Origin: Cynocephalus volans
Lineage: Eukaryota > Chordata > Mammalia > Dermoptera > Cynocephalidae
DNA length: 64,000 nucleotides
Assembly (NCBI RefSeq): GCF_027409185.1
Contig: NC_084463.1
Coordinates: forward strand, 162,169,869 to 162,233,868
Direction of reading: 5' to 3'
Part shown: one piece after another, positions 1-10,069 of the stretch
How positions within the stretch are numbered: the stretch's first letter is position 1
How the letters are laid out: every line of letters starts with the position of its first letter
Notes under the pieces: model-generated
Told to the model about the DNA's origin: nothing
Database searches by the model: none
What the model saw: the letters and a program-made list of their open reading frames with translations, nothing else
Translations under genes and position numbers: made by a program

Positions 1-300
1 GGTTACATAGTGGTGAGCAGAATGCTGATAGAAATATGGACCGTAAAGACCATTCTAAGGAGATTTCAGATAGAAATAAGAAAATGGGGCAAAGATCACC
101 CTTGTTGTGAACTGGCAAGGAACTTGGCTGCATCGTGTCCATGCCCTAGGAATTTGTGGAAGTTGGAACTTAGGAGCTGTGAACTAGAGTACTTGGTGGA
201 AGAAATTTCTAAGCAGCAAAGCATTAAGGAAGCTGCATGGCTACTTGCAACAGCCTACGCTGAGTTATGGTAGCAAAGGCATGACATAAAGCCAGAATTT

Positions 301-466
301 TTTTTTTTTTTAAAGATGATCGGTAAGGGGATCTTAACCCTTGACTTGGTGTTGTCAGCCCCACGCTCTCCCAAGTGAGCCACAGGCCATCCCTATATAG
401 GGATCCAAACCCGTGGCCTTGGTGTTATCAGCACCACTCTCTCCCAAGTGAGCCACAGGCCAGCCT
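301..466 (-). mobile_element. t-SINE dimer inserted in MaLR
   Basis: Reference entry for the dimer type: two tRNA-Ile-like units head to tail (first unit with a CCAAGGCCACGGGTTCGGATCC-like T arm, second ending in CTTACCGGTCATCTTT) and an A tail, here read on the minus strand so it begins with a T run. It is flanked by a 14-bp TSD, TAAAGCCAGAATTT, at 287-300 and 467-480. Each unit keeps recognisable A- and B-box-like sequence for RNA polymerase III. The family has no body outside the tRNA-like units. Confidence 0.93.
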
Positions 467-495
467 TAAAGCCAGAATTTAAAAGGGAAGCAGAG

Positions 496-679
496 GGGCC
501 GGCCCGTGGCTCACTCGGGAGAGTGTGGTGCTGATAACACCAAGGCCCCGGGTTCGGATCCCATATACGGATGGCCAGTTCGCTCACTGGCTGAGCGTGG
601 TGCTCACAACACCAATTCAAGGGTTAAGATCCCCTTACCGGTCATCTTTTAAAAAAATTAAAAATAAAAATAAATAAAT
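496..679 (+). mobile_element. t-SINE dimer
   Basis: Dimer with a mixed A/T tail. It is flanked by the 15-bp direct repeat AAAAGGGAAGCAGAG at 481-495 and 680-694, an exact TSD. It inserted only about 15 bp from the preceding minus-strand copy, so two opposite-facing copies sit almost back to back and could form a hairpin in a read-through transcript. Confidence 0.95.
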
Positions 680-1757
680 AAAAGGGAAGCAGAGTGTAAA
701 AATTTAGAAAATTTGCATCCTGGCCATGTGGTAGAGAAGCAGAGAGCAAGCAATGGTGCAGCCCAGTGAACATTAGCTAAGAAGATTAGTACAAAGAAAG
801 GGATTATCATGAAAGGGGGTAAAGGGCCCTGAAAGATTGCAGAAGGCTCTGGGGCCAACCCTTCCATTTCAGGCCCAAAGACCTAGGGATACAAAATGGT
901 CTTGGGGAACAGGCCTGAGGGGCCCTCCACAGGCTCACTGCTCAGGGCCACCTGGAGAAGCTGCTTCCAGCACCAGCGCCCCAGCTGCACTGGCTGCTCC
1001 AGCTGTGGCTAAGTTGGTCCCAGGTGTGGCCAGACCTGCAGCTCTGGAAGATACAAGCCAGAAGCCTTGGCAACGTCCATATGGTGTTGTCTTTAGGCTC
1101 ACAGAATGCCAGAGCTGTAGAGGCTTAGGAGCCTCCACCCAATTTCAAAGGATGTATGAAAAAGTCTGGGAGCCTGGAAAGAGATTTGTCGCAGGGGCAG
1201 AGTCACCACAGACAACCTTCACTAGAGCAATGCTGAGCAGAAATGTGGGGTCAGAGCTGCAGCAGAGAAACCTCATCAGCGCCATGTCTAGTGGAGCCAT
1301 GAGAGCGGGACCACCATGGAGACCCCAGACCTGTGGAGTTACCAGAGTGCAATGCCAGCCTGAGAGAGCTAAAGCATCACCTGAGACCAGGAAAGCCACA
1401 GAAGTGGAGCTGCCTGAGGACTTGAGGACCCAACCCCCACACCGATGTGCAGAGGACGTTGAACATGGAGTCAAGTTACATGATTCACCAGCTTTAAGAT
1501 TCAATGCATGTCCTGCTGGGTTTCGGACTTGTCTGGGACCTGTTACCCCTTTCTTTTGGCCTATTTCTCCCTTTTGGAATGGGACTATGCACCCTATGTT
1601 TGTCCCACTGTTGTATCTTAGAAGTAGATAACTTGTTTTGAACTTCACAGATGGGACTTTGAACTTTGGACTTTTGAGTTGAAACAAGATTTGGGGGATA
1701 AAATGAATGTATTTTGTATGTGAGAGTAACGTGAGGTTTGGGGATCCAGGAGTGGAA

Positions 1758-2349
1758 TGACAGAGTTTGGATGTGTTGGTTGTCCCCCCAAAACTCATGT
1801 GGAAATCTGATTCCCAATGTGACAGTATTGGAAGCTGCTTGAGTCATGGGGGCAGATCCCTCATGAATGGATTAATGCTCTCCCTACATGGGGGGAGTAA
1901 TCAATGAGATCTTGCTCTGTTATTTCCTGCAAGAGCTGGTTGTTTAAAAGACCCTGGCACCTCCCCTCTCTCTTTCTCTCTTGCTTCCTCTCACCATGTG
2001 ATCTGCTTGTACCCACTGGCTGCCTGCTGCTTTCCGCCATGAGTAGAAGCAGCCTGAGGCCCGTGACAGATACAGCTGTCCCATAATCGTAAGCCAAAAA
2101 CACCTGTTCTTTATTTTTTTTTTTAAAGATGACCAGTAAGGGGATCTTAACCCTTGGCTTGGTGTTGTCATTGCCACGCTCAGCAAGTGAGCTAAACGGC
2201 CATCCCTATATAGGATCCAAACCCGTGGCCTTGGTGTTATCAGCACCACACTCTCCCAAGTGAGCCACAGGCCAGCCCCACACCTCTGTTCTTTATAAAT
2301 TACCCAGTCTCAGGTATTTCTATTATAGCAGCACAAATGGACTAATACA
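1758..2349 (+). mobile_element. MaLR 3' LTR (MSTA/THE1-like), split by a t-SINE
   Basis: The LTR begins TG at 1758 and ends CA at 2349. The body shows the MSTA/THE1 signature: CCCCCCAAAACTCATGT near the start, a CCTGGCACCTCCC segment, a CCATGTGATCTGC segment, and the terminal TTTATAAATTACCCAG followed by GGACTAATACA. It is interrupted at 2114-2280. With the adjoining internal region it marks the 3' half of a provirus-like insertion. I saw no coding capacity. Confidence 0.88.
2114..2280 (-). mobile_element. t-SINE dimer inserted in MaLR LTR
   Basis: Minus-strand dimer splitting the LTR near its polyadenylation region. The flanks CACCTGTTCTTTA (2101-2113) and CACCTCTGTTCTTTA (2281-2295) are an imperfect TSD, so the SINE is younger than the LTR. 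Confidence 0.92.
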
Positions 2350-2481
2350 AGGTGTAAAAGAACAGAACTCTGATAGTTAAGTATCCTGTACTCAATTTTA
2401 AGCCCCAGGTAGTACTGTGAATTGCACCTTTGTCTATTTAAAAAAAAAGGTTCATTATTTAAAATCAAAACATACTGTAAA

Positions 2482-2534
2482 GGCTGGCTGGTTAGCTCAC
2501 TTGGTTAGAGTATGGTGCTGGTAATTTTATTCTG
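2482..2534 (+). mobile_element. t-SINE monomer, 3' truncated
   Basis: 5' part of a single tRNA-Ile-like unit (D-arm region GGTTAGCTCACTTGG and anticodon arm), cut off after the anticodon arm. It meets the next copy head to head at about 2535. Confidence 0.75.
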
Positions 2535-2617
2535 TGGCCAGCCAGTACAGGGATCCAAATCCATGACCTTGGTGTTACATGGCTGTGCTCTAACCAACTG
2601 ACCTAACTGGCCAGCCC
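2535..2617 (-). mobile_element. t-SINE monomer
   Basis: Single tRNA-Ile-like unit of the older monomer type on the minus strand, with recognisable acceptor stem, T arm, anticodon arm and D arm. No A tail is left, because the preceding plus-strand fragment abuts it. Confidence 0.85.
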
Positions 2618-2629
2618 AAAGCGAAGACT

Positions 2630-2733
2630 TTTTTTTTTTTTTTTTTTGGTGGCTGGCTGGTACAGGGATCCAAACCCTTGACCTTTGTGTTTTAAAACCA
2701 AGCTCTAACCAACTGAGCTAATCAGGCAGCCCC
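2630..2733 (-). mobile_element. t-SINE monomer
   Basis: Minus-strand monomer preceded by a long T run (its A tail) and ending in a diverged acceptor stem. Several substitutions suggest an older copy. No clear TSD. Confidence 0.88.
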
Positions 2734-3350
2734 TGATTAAATTTTAAATTAATTTTTAAAAATTAAAATTTTTTACTCATAATTTTGTAATTCCAGCATC
2801 CAGAAAAAAAATTTGGTATAGCATTCCAAAATAATCAAAAATGAGATCTTATACTTTGTTTTATAATATACCTTTTCTTGTATAAAGGTGTCATGGCTCT
2901 TGTTCTGTGGTAATAAATTCAGAGTGACAGTTTGATTAGGGTACATGAACTATTTTTAAAGGCTACATCGTATGACACTGAACAGACTGCAAATGTAGCA
3001 ACCCTTTTCTGATGTAAATTTTGGTGATTTCTCATTTTCTGCTATAATAATACTGATCTGAACAACATTGTATGCTTGTGTGCTTGTCCCGTTGTACTTC
3101 AGATTACATTTCTAGAATTGGAATTGCTGCGTCAAATATTTTTTTTTAAGTTTTAGTTTTAATCTTCTCTGTACCCCCTGCCATTTAATGCCCTGCCCTG
3201 TTGTGGAGCACATTCTCCTCTTTCCTTGAGAGGAGAGTCTGTCACTCAATGACATCACTGCCAACGTTTAACATACCCTCATACACTATCACACAGTGCC
3301 CCTACTGAAGGGGGACACAGAGCCACTGGTGAGGAGAGACTATATTTAAA
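2734..3350. other. AT-rich stretch, probable old LINE fragment
   Basis: No gene seen. About 2880-3150 resembles antisense L1 sequence (the motif TAGAATTGGAATTGCTGCGTC is a common antisense L1 pattern), but it is too diverged to place firmly. Nothing recognised at 3150-3350. Confidence 0.4.
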
Positions 3351-4540
3351 ATCCCTGCAGACCCATGTGAAAGAATGAAGTTACACCATTGCCTACACCA
3401 TATACAAAAATTAATTCAAATGGACCCATAACCTAAATGTAAGACCTAAAACTATAAAACTCTTAGAAGAAAACATAGCAGAAAATCTTCACAACATTGG
3501 ATTTGACAATGATTTCTAGGATATAACAACAAAGGCATAGGTAACAAAAGCAAAGATAGACAAATTGAACATCATGCAAATTTAGAAATTTTGTGCATCA
3601 AAAGACACTATCAATAGGATAAAAAGGCTATCCACAAAATGGAAGAAAATATTTACAAATCATATATCTGATAAGGGATTAATACCCAAAATATATAAAG
3701 AACTCCTAAAACTCAACAACAAAGAATACCCGATTCAAAATAGGCAAATGATTTGCACAGACATTTCTCCAAAGAAGATACATAAATCACCAATAAACAC
3801 ATGAAAAGATGATCAATATCACTAATCATTAAGGAAATGCAAACTAAAACTACAATGAGATACCACCTCATACCTATTAGAATGGCTACTATCAAAGAAA
3901 CAGAAACTAACACAAGTGTTGGCGAGGATGTGGAGAAATTGGAACCCTTGTACACTGTTGGTGGGAATGTAGAATGGTACAGCTGCTGTGAGAAATGGCA
4001 TGGTGGTTGCTCAAAAAAATTAAAAATAGAATTATCATATACCCAAAAGAGTTGAAAGCCAGATCTTGAAGAGATATTTATATACACATGATCACAGCAG
4101 CATTACTCACAATAGCTAAACCGTAGAAGCAACCCAAGTGTCCATCAGTAGATGAATAGATAAGCAAAATCCATGCAATGGAATATTATTCAGCCTTAAA
4201 AAGGAAGGAAATTCTGACATATGCTACTAGATGGATGAACCTTGAGGACATCATGTTAAGTGAAATAAGCCAGTCACAAAAAGACAAATACTACATGATT
4301 CCATTTATATGAAGTACCTTGAATAGTCAAAGCCATAGAGACAGGAAGTAGAATGGTGGGTGCCAGGGGCTGGGGTGAATGGAGAGTTAGTGTTTAATGG
4401 CTATACAGGTTCACATTGCAAGATGAAAAGAGCTCTGGAGATGGATGGTGGTGCTGGTTGCCCAACAATAGGAATGTGCTTAACACCATTGACCTGTACA
4501 CTTAAAAGTAGCTACGAAACTAAATTTTGTTATGTGTATA
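3351..4540 (+). mobile_element. L1M 3' end (ORF2 C-terminal region plus 3' UTR)
   Basis: Sense-strand L1 sequence. It includes well-known ORF2 3' landmarks such as GAAATGCAAACTAAAAC, AATGAGATACCACCTCA and TGGTGGGAATG, then AATGGAATATTATTCAGCC and GTTAAGTGAAATAAGCCA. Frames are broken throughout, so it is a dead 5'-truncated copy. Reverse transcriptase supplied by L1s is the presumed engine for the SINEs in this window. Confidence 0.92.
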
Positions 4541-4869
4541 CCATCTGAATGTGTGCCCCCAAAATCCATATGTTGAAATCTAACCCCCAATGCAATAGTA
4601 TTAAGAGGTGGGCCATTTTGGAGGTGATCAAACCATGAATGCTCCCCTCATTAATGGAATTAGTGTCCTTACAAAAGAGGTTGAAGGGAGCTGCCCTGAC
4701 CCCTTCACCACATGAAGACACAGCAAGAAGGGACCATCTGTGATGAACAAGCCCTCACCAGATACCAAATTTGCTGGTGCCTCCACAACTGTAAGAAATA
4801 AATATCTGTTGTTTATAAATTACCCAGCCTAAGGTATTTTCATTATACCAGCCCGAATGGACTAAAACA
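4541..4869 (+). mobile_element. MST/MLT-type MaLR LTR
   Basis: LTR with CCCCCAAAATCCATATGTTG near the start, AATAGTATTAAGAGGTGGG in the body, AATAAATATCTGTTG near the 3' end, and a terminal GACTAAAACA. It directly follows the L1 3' end. It appears to be a solo LTR, because no internal sequence borders it. Confidence 0.82.
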
Positions 4870-4910
4870 GTGTATTTTACCACAATTAGAAAAACTGGGG
4901 TTGGGGGACA

Positions 4911-5018
4911 GGGCTGGCTGGTTAGCTCAGTCAGTTAGAGGATGGTATTATAACACCAAGATCAAAGGGTTCGGATCCCTGCAGCGGCCAGCCACCAAAA
5001 ACTAAAAAATAAATGGGG
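4911..5018 (+). mobile_element. t-SINE monomer
   Basis: Single-unit copy with GGCTGGTTAGCTCAGT at its start, a T arm with GGTTCGGATCC, and acceptor stem plus CCACC before the A-rich tail. No clear TSD. Confidence 0.88.
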
Positions 5019-5655
5019 GAATAAAAAACCTCCTTCAGAGTGAGAATCTAAGCTAGCCTCCTGCCAATTTCTCCCCCACTCAAGTGTCCTTTTCTTGGAA
5101 CTCCACCGGCCTTCACTCTTACCCATATGGGGCCACAGATGCATCAGACATCAAAGGAGAGGTCAGACTGCATTACTAGTTCCCAGCCAGGTCCAGTCAC
5201 TACCCACAAGCCTCCTGGGGTCACACCCAGTGACCAGGCCGGGAACGCAATTCCACAACTATTTACCTTCCAAGATCCAAATCTCTTAACAAGAATTTGA
5301 TGGCAAAGTCCCCACCAAAGAGGTTGGTAGCTTTCCACTGGGAGGTCAGGGAGAGGCCAAAGTTCTCACTGTTTCCGCAGTGGTAAGCTGAAGAACAAGA
5401 AGGCGGCGGCACTGGTTCCAAGTGCCATAATTTCTTGGTAACCAGACCTCACCAGAAAGCAAGGACTCTTAAGTACCATACTCCCTTTCTCTATATTTAT
5501 AAAGATCTAAGAAATAGGGGGAAATGCCAGACCTAGACTCAGAAGACTGGGACTCAAATTCTAGTACTGCTGGCTCACGGGCATGATTTTACAACCAGCC
5601 CTTGCCCAGACAAAGCCTTGGGAGATACATAGACTCAGAGTTCTACCTATATGTT
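5019..5655. other. Unassigned intron-like sequence
   Basis: No repeat, exon or regulatory element is recognised here with confidence. Short open frames on both strands have no recognisable protein. Confidence 0.4.
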
Positions 5656-6295
5656 CATTCATGCACCACATAATGGTGTTTTGGTCAACGATGGACTGCA
5701 TATACAGCGGTGGTCCTATAAGATTAAATAGAGCTGAAAAATCACTTAGTGATGTCATAGCCAACATGACGTCACGTTTGCGGTATTGCTGGGATAAACA
5801 AACCTACTACAAAATCTGTTGAGGAGAAGTGCCTCGCTTACCTACTGGGTGACCCCCCCAAAGGTAGCTTAGGCCTTTAAGATAGAAAGCCAAGAGCTCA
5901 ACACATTAGGTCTGACCCCACATGAAAGGGTTGGTGTCTACTTTAGAATTCTGGCATTTTTAAATTATTCCCATCCATCCCATAGCACAACAACAGTTAA
6001 TAACAGTTAGCCAACACTCACTGAGTGCTTGCTGAGTGCCAGGCCCAATCTCTACCTGTAATTAAATTGTCATAACTTTGTGGGGTGGTATTCTTCCAAT
6101 CCCCATTTAACAGATGAGAAAAGCAAGGCACAGAGAGACTTAGTAACACAACTAGAAGGCCCACGCTCATACAACTAGTGGCCAAGTGTAGATAACAGGA
6201 AAATTCATCGCTGTTGCTTTTCAGAGTATACTTTGGCACAACAATGAAATCGCCTAATGATGCATATATCCTGCTCATTAAGTGACCCATGACTG
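5656..6295. mobile_element. Old DNA transposon halves with terminal inverted repeats around a MIR
   Basis: The left piece (5656-5775) begins CATTCATGCACCACATAA and carries the GTTTTGGTCAACGATGG segment. The right piece (6235-6295) ends AGTGACCCATGACTG. These ends are approximate inverted repeats of a non-autonomous mammalian DNA transposon that I recognise but cannot name. A minus-strand MIR (about 5998-6230) lies between the two ends. Confidence 0.65.
5998..6230 (-). mobile_element. MIR
   Basis: Antisense MIR: GAGTGCTTGCTGAGTGCCAGG, then CCCCATTTAACAGATGAG and a trailing ACACAACTAGAAGG-like segment. It lies between the two ends of the DNA transposon. Confidence 0.8.
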
Positions 6296-6532
6296 TATTT
6301 AAATTCTACCTATTTTGTGGCCATAGTGCATAAGAAATGAGACAAATTGATTAACTGAATCCAGTCAATGGTTTAGCAGCCTGGGTAGAGAAATGCAGAG
6401 TTACCTGAGAAGAGATCAGGCAATGTGATGCTTCTATTTAGAGGACAGGGGTTGTGAGACCATCCCCACTTGGATGCAAAATGGCAATGAATCAGGGCTC
6501 TGCTTAGGAGTTGGATTGAAAGGCCAAGACCT

Positions 6533-6681
6533 GGGCCGGCCCGTGGCTCACTCGGGAGAGTGCGGTGCTGATAACACCAAGGCCACGGGTTCGGATCCCA
6601 TATAGGGATGGCCGGTTTGCTCACTGGGTGAGCGTGGTGCTGACAACACCAAGTCAAGGGTTAAGATCCCCTTACCGGTCA

Positions 6682-6716
<35 letters not shown>
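6533..6716 (+). mobile_element. t-SINE dimer
   Basis: Well-preserved dimer with a pure A tail of about 27 bases. The TSD GAAAGGCCAAGACCT lies at 6518-6532 and 6717-6731. The intact tail and exact TSD suggest a fairly recent insertion. Confidence 0.95.
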
Positions 6717-6718
<2 letters not shown>

Positions 6719-6739
6719 AAGGCCAAGACCTAGTTTCAT

Positions 6740-7099
6740 TCTGGCCAGGGGTTTCTTGAATTATAAAGAAAATATCATCCAGTTGAGAAAGAAATGCCAA
6801 AAGTTGCTAAGGAAAGTAATTTACTATAGTTTGGGATCATATAATTATTTCCTTATTAGGTAAACTTCTTTAATTCCAGGAAGATATAAACATAAGTACA
6901 GTCATACCTAAGAAAATAAAAACCACAGTATTTTTAATTTTGTGTTAAGAACTCTCTGTGTTACCATTCACTTTACGTACTTTAATTTGAATTTGGTCTG
7001 TTTAGAGTAATAAGTCAGTTTTAAGATTCCAATTATAACATGTAACTCAGTAATTGGTTTAGACTTGTGATTTTAAGTAGGACTTAACTAAGTTTAAAG
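6740..7099. other. AT-rich unassigned sequence
   Basis: No gene or confident repeat. AT-rich and probably decayed LINE sequence. Confidence 0.3.
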
Positions 7100-7866
7100 T
7101 CAGTATTAGCAGATGACAAATAAGCACATGAAAAGATGCCCAACATTATAAGTCATGATGGAAATGCAAATTGAAACCATAACATATCTACACACCTTTT
7201 AAAATGGCTAAAATTAAAAAGACTGACCAAACCCAGTCAGTATGGGGAGAATGCAGAGGGACTGGAACTCTCAGACACACTGCTGGTGGGAACGTGAAAC
7301 AGTGCAGCCACTTTGGAAGAGTTCGGCAGTTTAAGTTCAACACACAGCAAACCTGTGTCCCAGCCACTCCACTCCTAGGGATTTGCCCAAGAGAAAAGGA
7401 AATATATGTCCACACAAAGACTTGTACACAGGTGTTCGCAGCAGCTTTGTTTGCAATTGCCCAAAAGTGGAAGGAACTGACATGACCAACAACAGGTGAA
7501 TGGATAAATAAATTGTGTGACATCCATGTAATGGAATACTAATCAGCAATAAAAAAGAATGAACTGTGGATACATGCAACACCAAGGACAGATCTCAAAA
7601 TAATTAAACAGTGAAAAAAGGCAGACAAATGTATGAGTCCATTTATGGAAAATTCCAGAAAATGCAAACTAATCTGTAGTAACAGAAAGCAGTTCAGTGG
7701 TTACTTGGAGATGGGGGAAGCAGAGAGGGGTGGGAAGGAGTAATTCCAAAGGTGTTGGATGTGTTCACTGTTTGGACTATGCTGATAGATTCACAAGTGC
7801 ACGCATATGTCAAAATGTATCAAATTGTACACTTTAAATATGTGCAATTTTTCAATAAAACCTCAG
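7100..7866 (+). mobile_element. L1M 3' end
   Basis: Sense L1 ORF2 tail and 3' UTR: AAAATGGCTAAAATTAAAAAG, GGGATTTGCCCAAGAGAAA, AATGGAATACTAATCAGCA, and a 3' end with CAATAAAACCTCAGTAAA. It is diverged from the copy at 3351, so probably another subfamily. Confidence 0.88.
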
Positions 7867-7910
7867 TAAAGCTATTTTTAAAATAAAATATAAAATAGTA
7901 TAGACCTCAT

Positions 7911-7943
7911 AGTGGCCAGCTGCCAAAAAACAAAACAAAACAG
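7911..7943 (+). mobile_element. t-SINE 3' end fragment
   Basis: Only the acceptor-stem end (TGGCCAGCTGCC) and A-rich tail remain. Confidence 0.6.
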
Positions 7944-8177
7944 TATAGGAATGCTTAATAAAATTTTGAGTCATTTTAATCTATTAGATTTATAAGAGTT
8001 AAGTATTAGTGATTTTTTAAGCAAACAATTGGAAGTATTGAAATAATTAAAGGAAGTTGAATGTAATTTATAAAGTCAATTTAAAATTTTCAAATGAGTT
8101 TAATTAAGTTTGCAAATGGGACCAAGTATTAATCAAAAGGCCCCTAATGTGGTTGTTAAAATTTTCCAGAATCCCCC

Positions 8178-8206
8178 ATACCAGCCAGCTGCAAAAAAAA
8201 AAAAAC
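8178..8206 (+). mobile_element. t-SINE 3' end fragment
   Basis: Acceptor-stem end ACCAGCCAGCTGC followed by an A run. Very short, so the call is tentative. Confidence 0.5.
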
Positions 8207-8303
8207 CTGCCAAAATTTTCTGGACTCATAGATAGAACGGAAAAATTTGTAGGCTACACCTAAAAGCTAAACTTAAAAAAATAGCCCTTAAAAGGATGAA
8301 CTA

Positions 8304-8395
8304 AGGGCCAGCCTGTGGCTCACTTGGGAGAGCGTGGTGCTGACAACACCAAGTCAATGGTTAAGATCCCCTTACCAGTCATCCTTTAAAAAAAA
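8304..8395 (+). mobile_element. t-SINE single unit of dimer-type sequence
   Basis: One unit that starts like the first unit of a dimer (GGGCCAGCCTGTGGCTCAC) and ends like the second (CCCCTTACCAGTCATC). It looks like a dimer collapsed by recombination between its two units. Imperfect flanking repeat AAAAGGATGA(A/G)CTA at about 8289-8302 and 8396-8408. Confidence 0.85.
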
Positions 8396-8538
8396 AAAGG
8401 ATGAGCTAGATTTTTGAATTCATAACTTCAACAAATTGAAAATCAACTTTTTTTCAGACAAAGTAACTTCTGAATAATCTTTGTATTACACAAAAATTCA
8501 GGGGGAGAGGTGAGGTGTGGCATCCAAAACATCACCCA

Positions 8539-8625
8539 GACATGCCACTTATGAGTCACCCAAAACTCCAAGTCACTTGGTCTTTCTGAACCTCAGTTTC
8601 GTCACCCATAGGAGAGGAATATTCT
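8539..8625 (+). mobile_element. MIR fragment
   Basis: Sense MIR core region with CCAAGTCACTTGGTC and CTGAACCTCAGTTTC. Confidence 0.6.
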
Positions 8626-8719
8626 CCATTAATACATTTATGATCAATGATTTAATATTAATACATTTCATATTGATAAGTAGCATATTAGTCAGAGAAA
8701 GCGCTCAGAGAAGCATAAA

Positions 8720-9733
8720 GTGATGGGCAAATAAATATAAGAAATGAGCAGCATGGTATCACTCTGTAGTGACTTCAGACTTCCCTGACCCTGGCCTGAC
8801 CAGTGACAGACACACGAGAGGTGATGCATGTATCCTCAGAGACAAGCATGACTCAGCACAGCCAGATTATGGAATTTTCCTGCAGCCTCAGAAGCGGATG
8901 TCACATGGGATATGGGTCAAGAGAGGAGCCACCACATACGAGTTTGGCTCGTTCCACACACAGCTGGTGGCGATGCGCTCCCAGCAGTCTTGCAAATCCC
9001 AGACCCCCCCTTCTCCGACTGCAGGCAAATCAGGACAAGGAGGTGACAGGCAAGCAGGTGGTGCTGGGAGGCCCTGGGGTTACGCGCGATGCCTAACTGC
9101 AACAGCAGCAGCCCACGTCCACCTCCCTCCAGGATCACCAAGGAGAGGGCTGATGAGGGGAGGGCGACAGCAGGATGACAGAGCCGTAGCTATGGGAACT
9201 AAGCAAAGCTCTGGGAGTCAGCAACAGAGGAGCCAAACGAGCTCTGACAAGTTAGATGACCTGAGAGAAAAAGGCCCTTCTTGATTACTAGTTTTCCCCT
9301 CCTACTGATGGATTTTGAGGAAGACGTCAATAAAAGATGACAATCTTTAAAAAAAAGAAAAGAAAAGAAAACGGGATCAGCATCGTGGATCCTGCTGATC
9401 AGCCTTCTCTGGGCTTCGGTTTCTTCAGCCCCATTAGGTAGGTGGCTTGGGGGGATCTTCACTCAGCCCCCCCCACCTCTCCTGGCAGGGACACAGGCAA
9501 GAGAAATAACATTCAACTTGATCAACCAGAAGAGGACAGTGCAAGCAGAGCGAGAGCAGGGCGGTGGAAGGTTTGTGGCGGCGGAGTTCACCCGCAGGAC
9601 AGTCATTTCCACCCCACCCACCTGCCCTTACACTCTTGGCTTTTCTAAGCAAACTCGATCACAGAGTGCAAGATGGCCATTGCTGGCCCAAGACCCAGGA
9701 TGAGAGGGGGCTGTGGAAAAAACTTCAGGAGAG
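8720..9733. other. Unassigned intronic stretch
   Basis: No repeat family recognised. A 171-codon open frame at 8769-9284 has no protein similarity that I recognise and no visible splice context, so it is not called as a gene. Confidence 0.35.
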
Positions 9734-10067
9734 GGCCGGCCCGTGGCTCGCTTGGGAGAGTGCGGTGCTGATAACACCAAGGCCACAGGTTCAGATCCCT
9801 ATGTAGGGATTGCCGGTTGCTTACTGGGAGAGCGTGGTGCTGACAACACCAAGCCAAGGGTTAAGATCCCCTTACCGGTCATCTTTTTTGTTTTGTTTTG
9901 TTTTGTTTTGTCTTTTTCGTGACCGGCACTCAGCCAGTGAGCGCACCAGCCATTCCCATATAGGATCCGAACCTGCGGTGGGAGCGTCGCTGGGCTCCCA
10001 GCGCCGCACTCTCCCGAGTGCGCCACAGGCTCGGCCCCTTACCGGTCATCTTTAAAAAAAAATAAAG
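9734..10067 (+). mobile_element. t-SINE dimer interrupted by a younger t-SINE
   Basis: Plus-strand dimer whose 3' end is split: the body runs to about 9886, and the last bases plus A tail resume at 10036. The outer TSD AAAAACTTCAGGAGA (ending at 9733) matches AAAAACCTCAGGAGA just after 10067. The split shows that the host dimer was already in place when the inner copy arrived. Confidence 0.93.
9887..10035 (-). mobile_element. Short-type t-SINE nested in an older dimer
   Basis: Minus-strand copy of the shortened subfamily, with a TTTTG-rich tail at its left end (9890-9912). The host sequence CTTACCGGTCATCTTT is duplicated on both sides (about 9871-9886 and 10037-10052). The second unit is reduced to a short hairpin next to the tail. 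Confidence 0.92.
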
Positions 10068-10069
10068 AA

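Larger units (their letters stand above)
1..1757 (+). mobile_element. MaLR (MST/THE1-like) internal region, 5' truncated by window
   Basis: Non-autonomous ERVL-MaLR internal sequence, running directly into its 3' LTR at 1758. I recognise the MST/THE1 internal pattern, including the stretch near 1500-1620 that precedes the LTR. A second copy of the same internal sequence lies inverted at about 37900-39234, and the two match in order along most of their length. It is interrupted by two t-SINEs (301-466 and 496-679). An open frame of 264 codons at 837-1631 lies inside it. MaLR internals do not encode a recognisable protein, so I treat that frame as chance. The 5' LTR would lie left of the window. 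Confidence 0.8.

Noticed and set aside
837-1631. 264-codon open frame
   Set aside because: It lies in a MaLR internal region, whose family has no known protein, and the frame has no recognisable domain. The inverted copy does not keep a matching long frame.
8769-9284. 171-codon open frame
   Set aside because: There is no recognised homolog, no convincing splice sites and no CpG island. It was left as unassigned.
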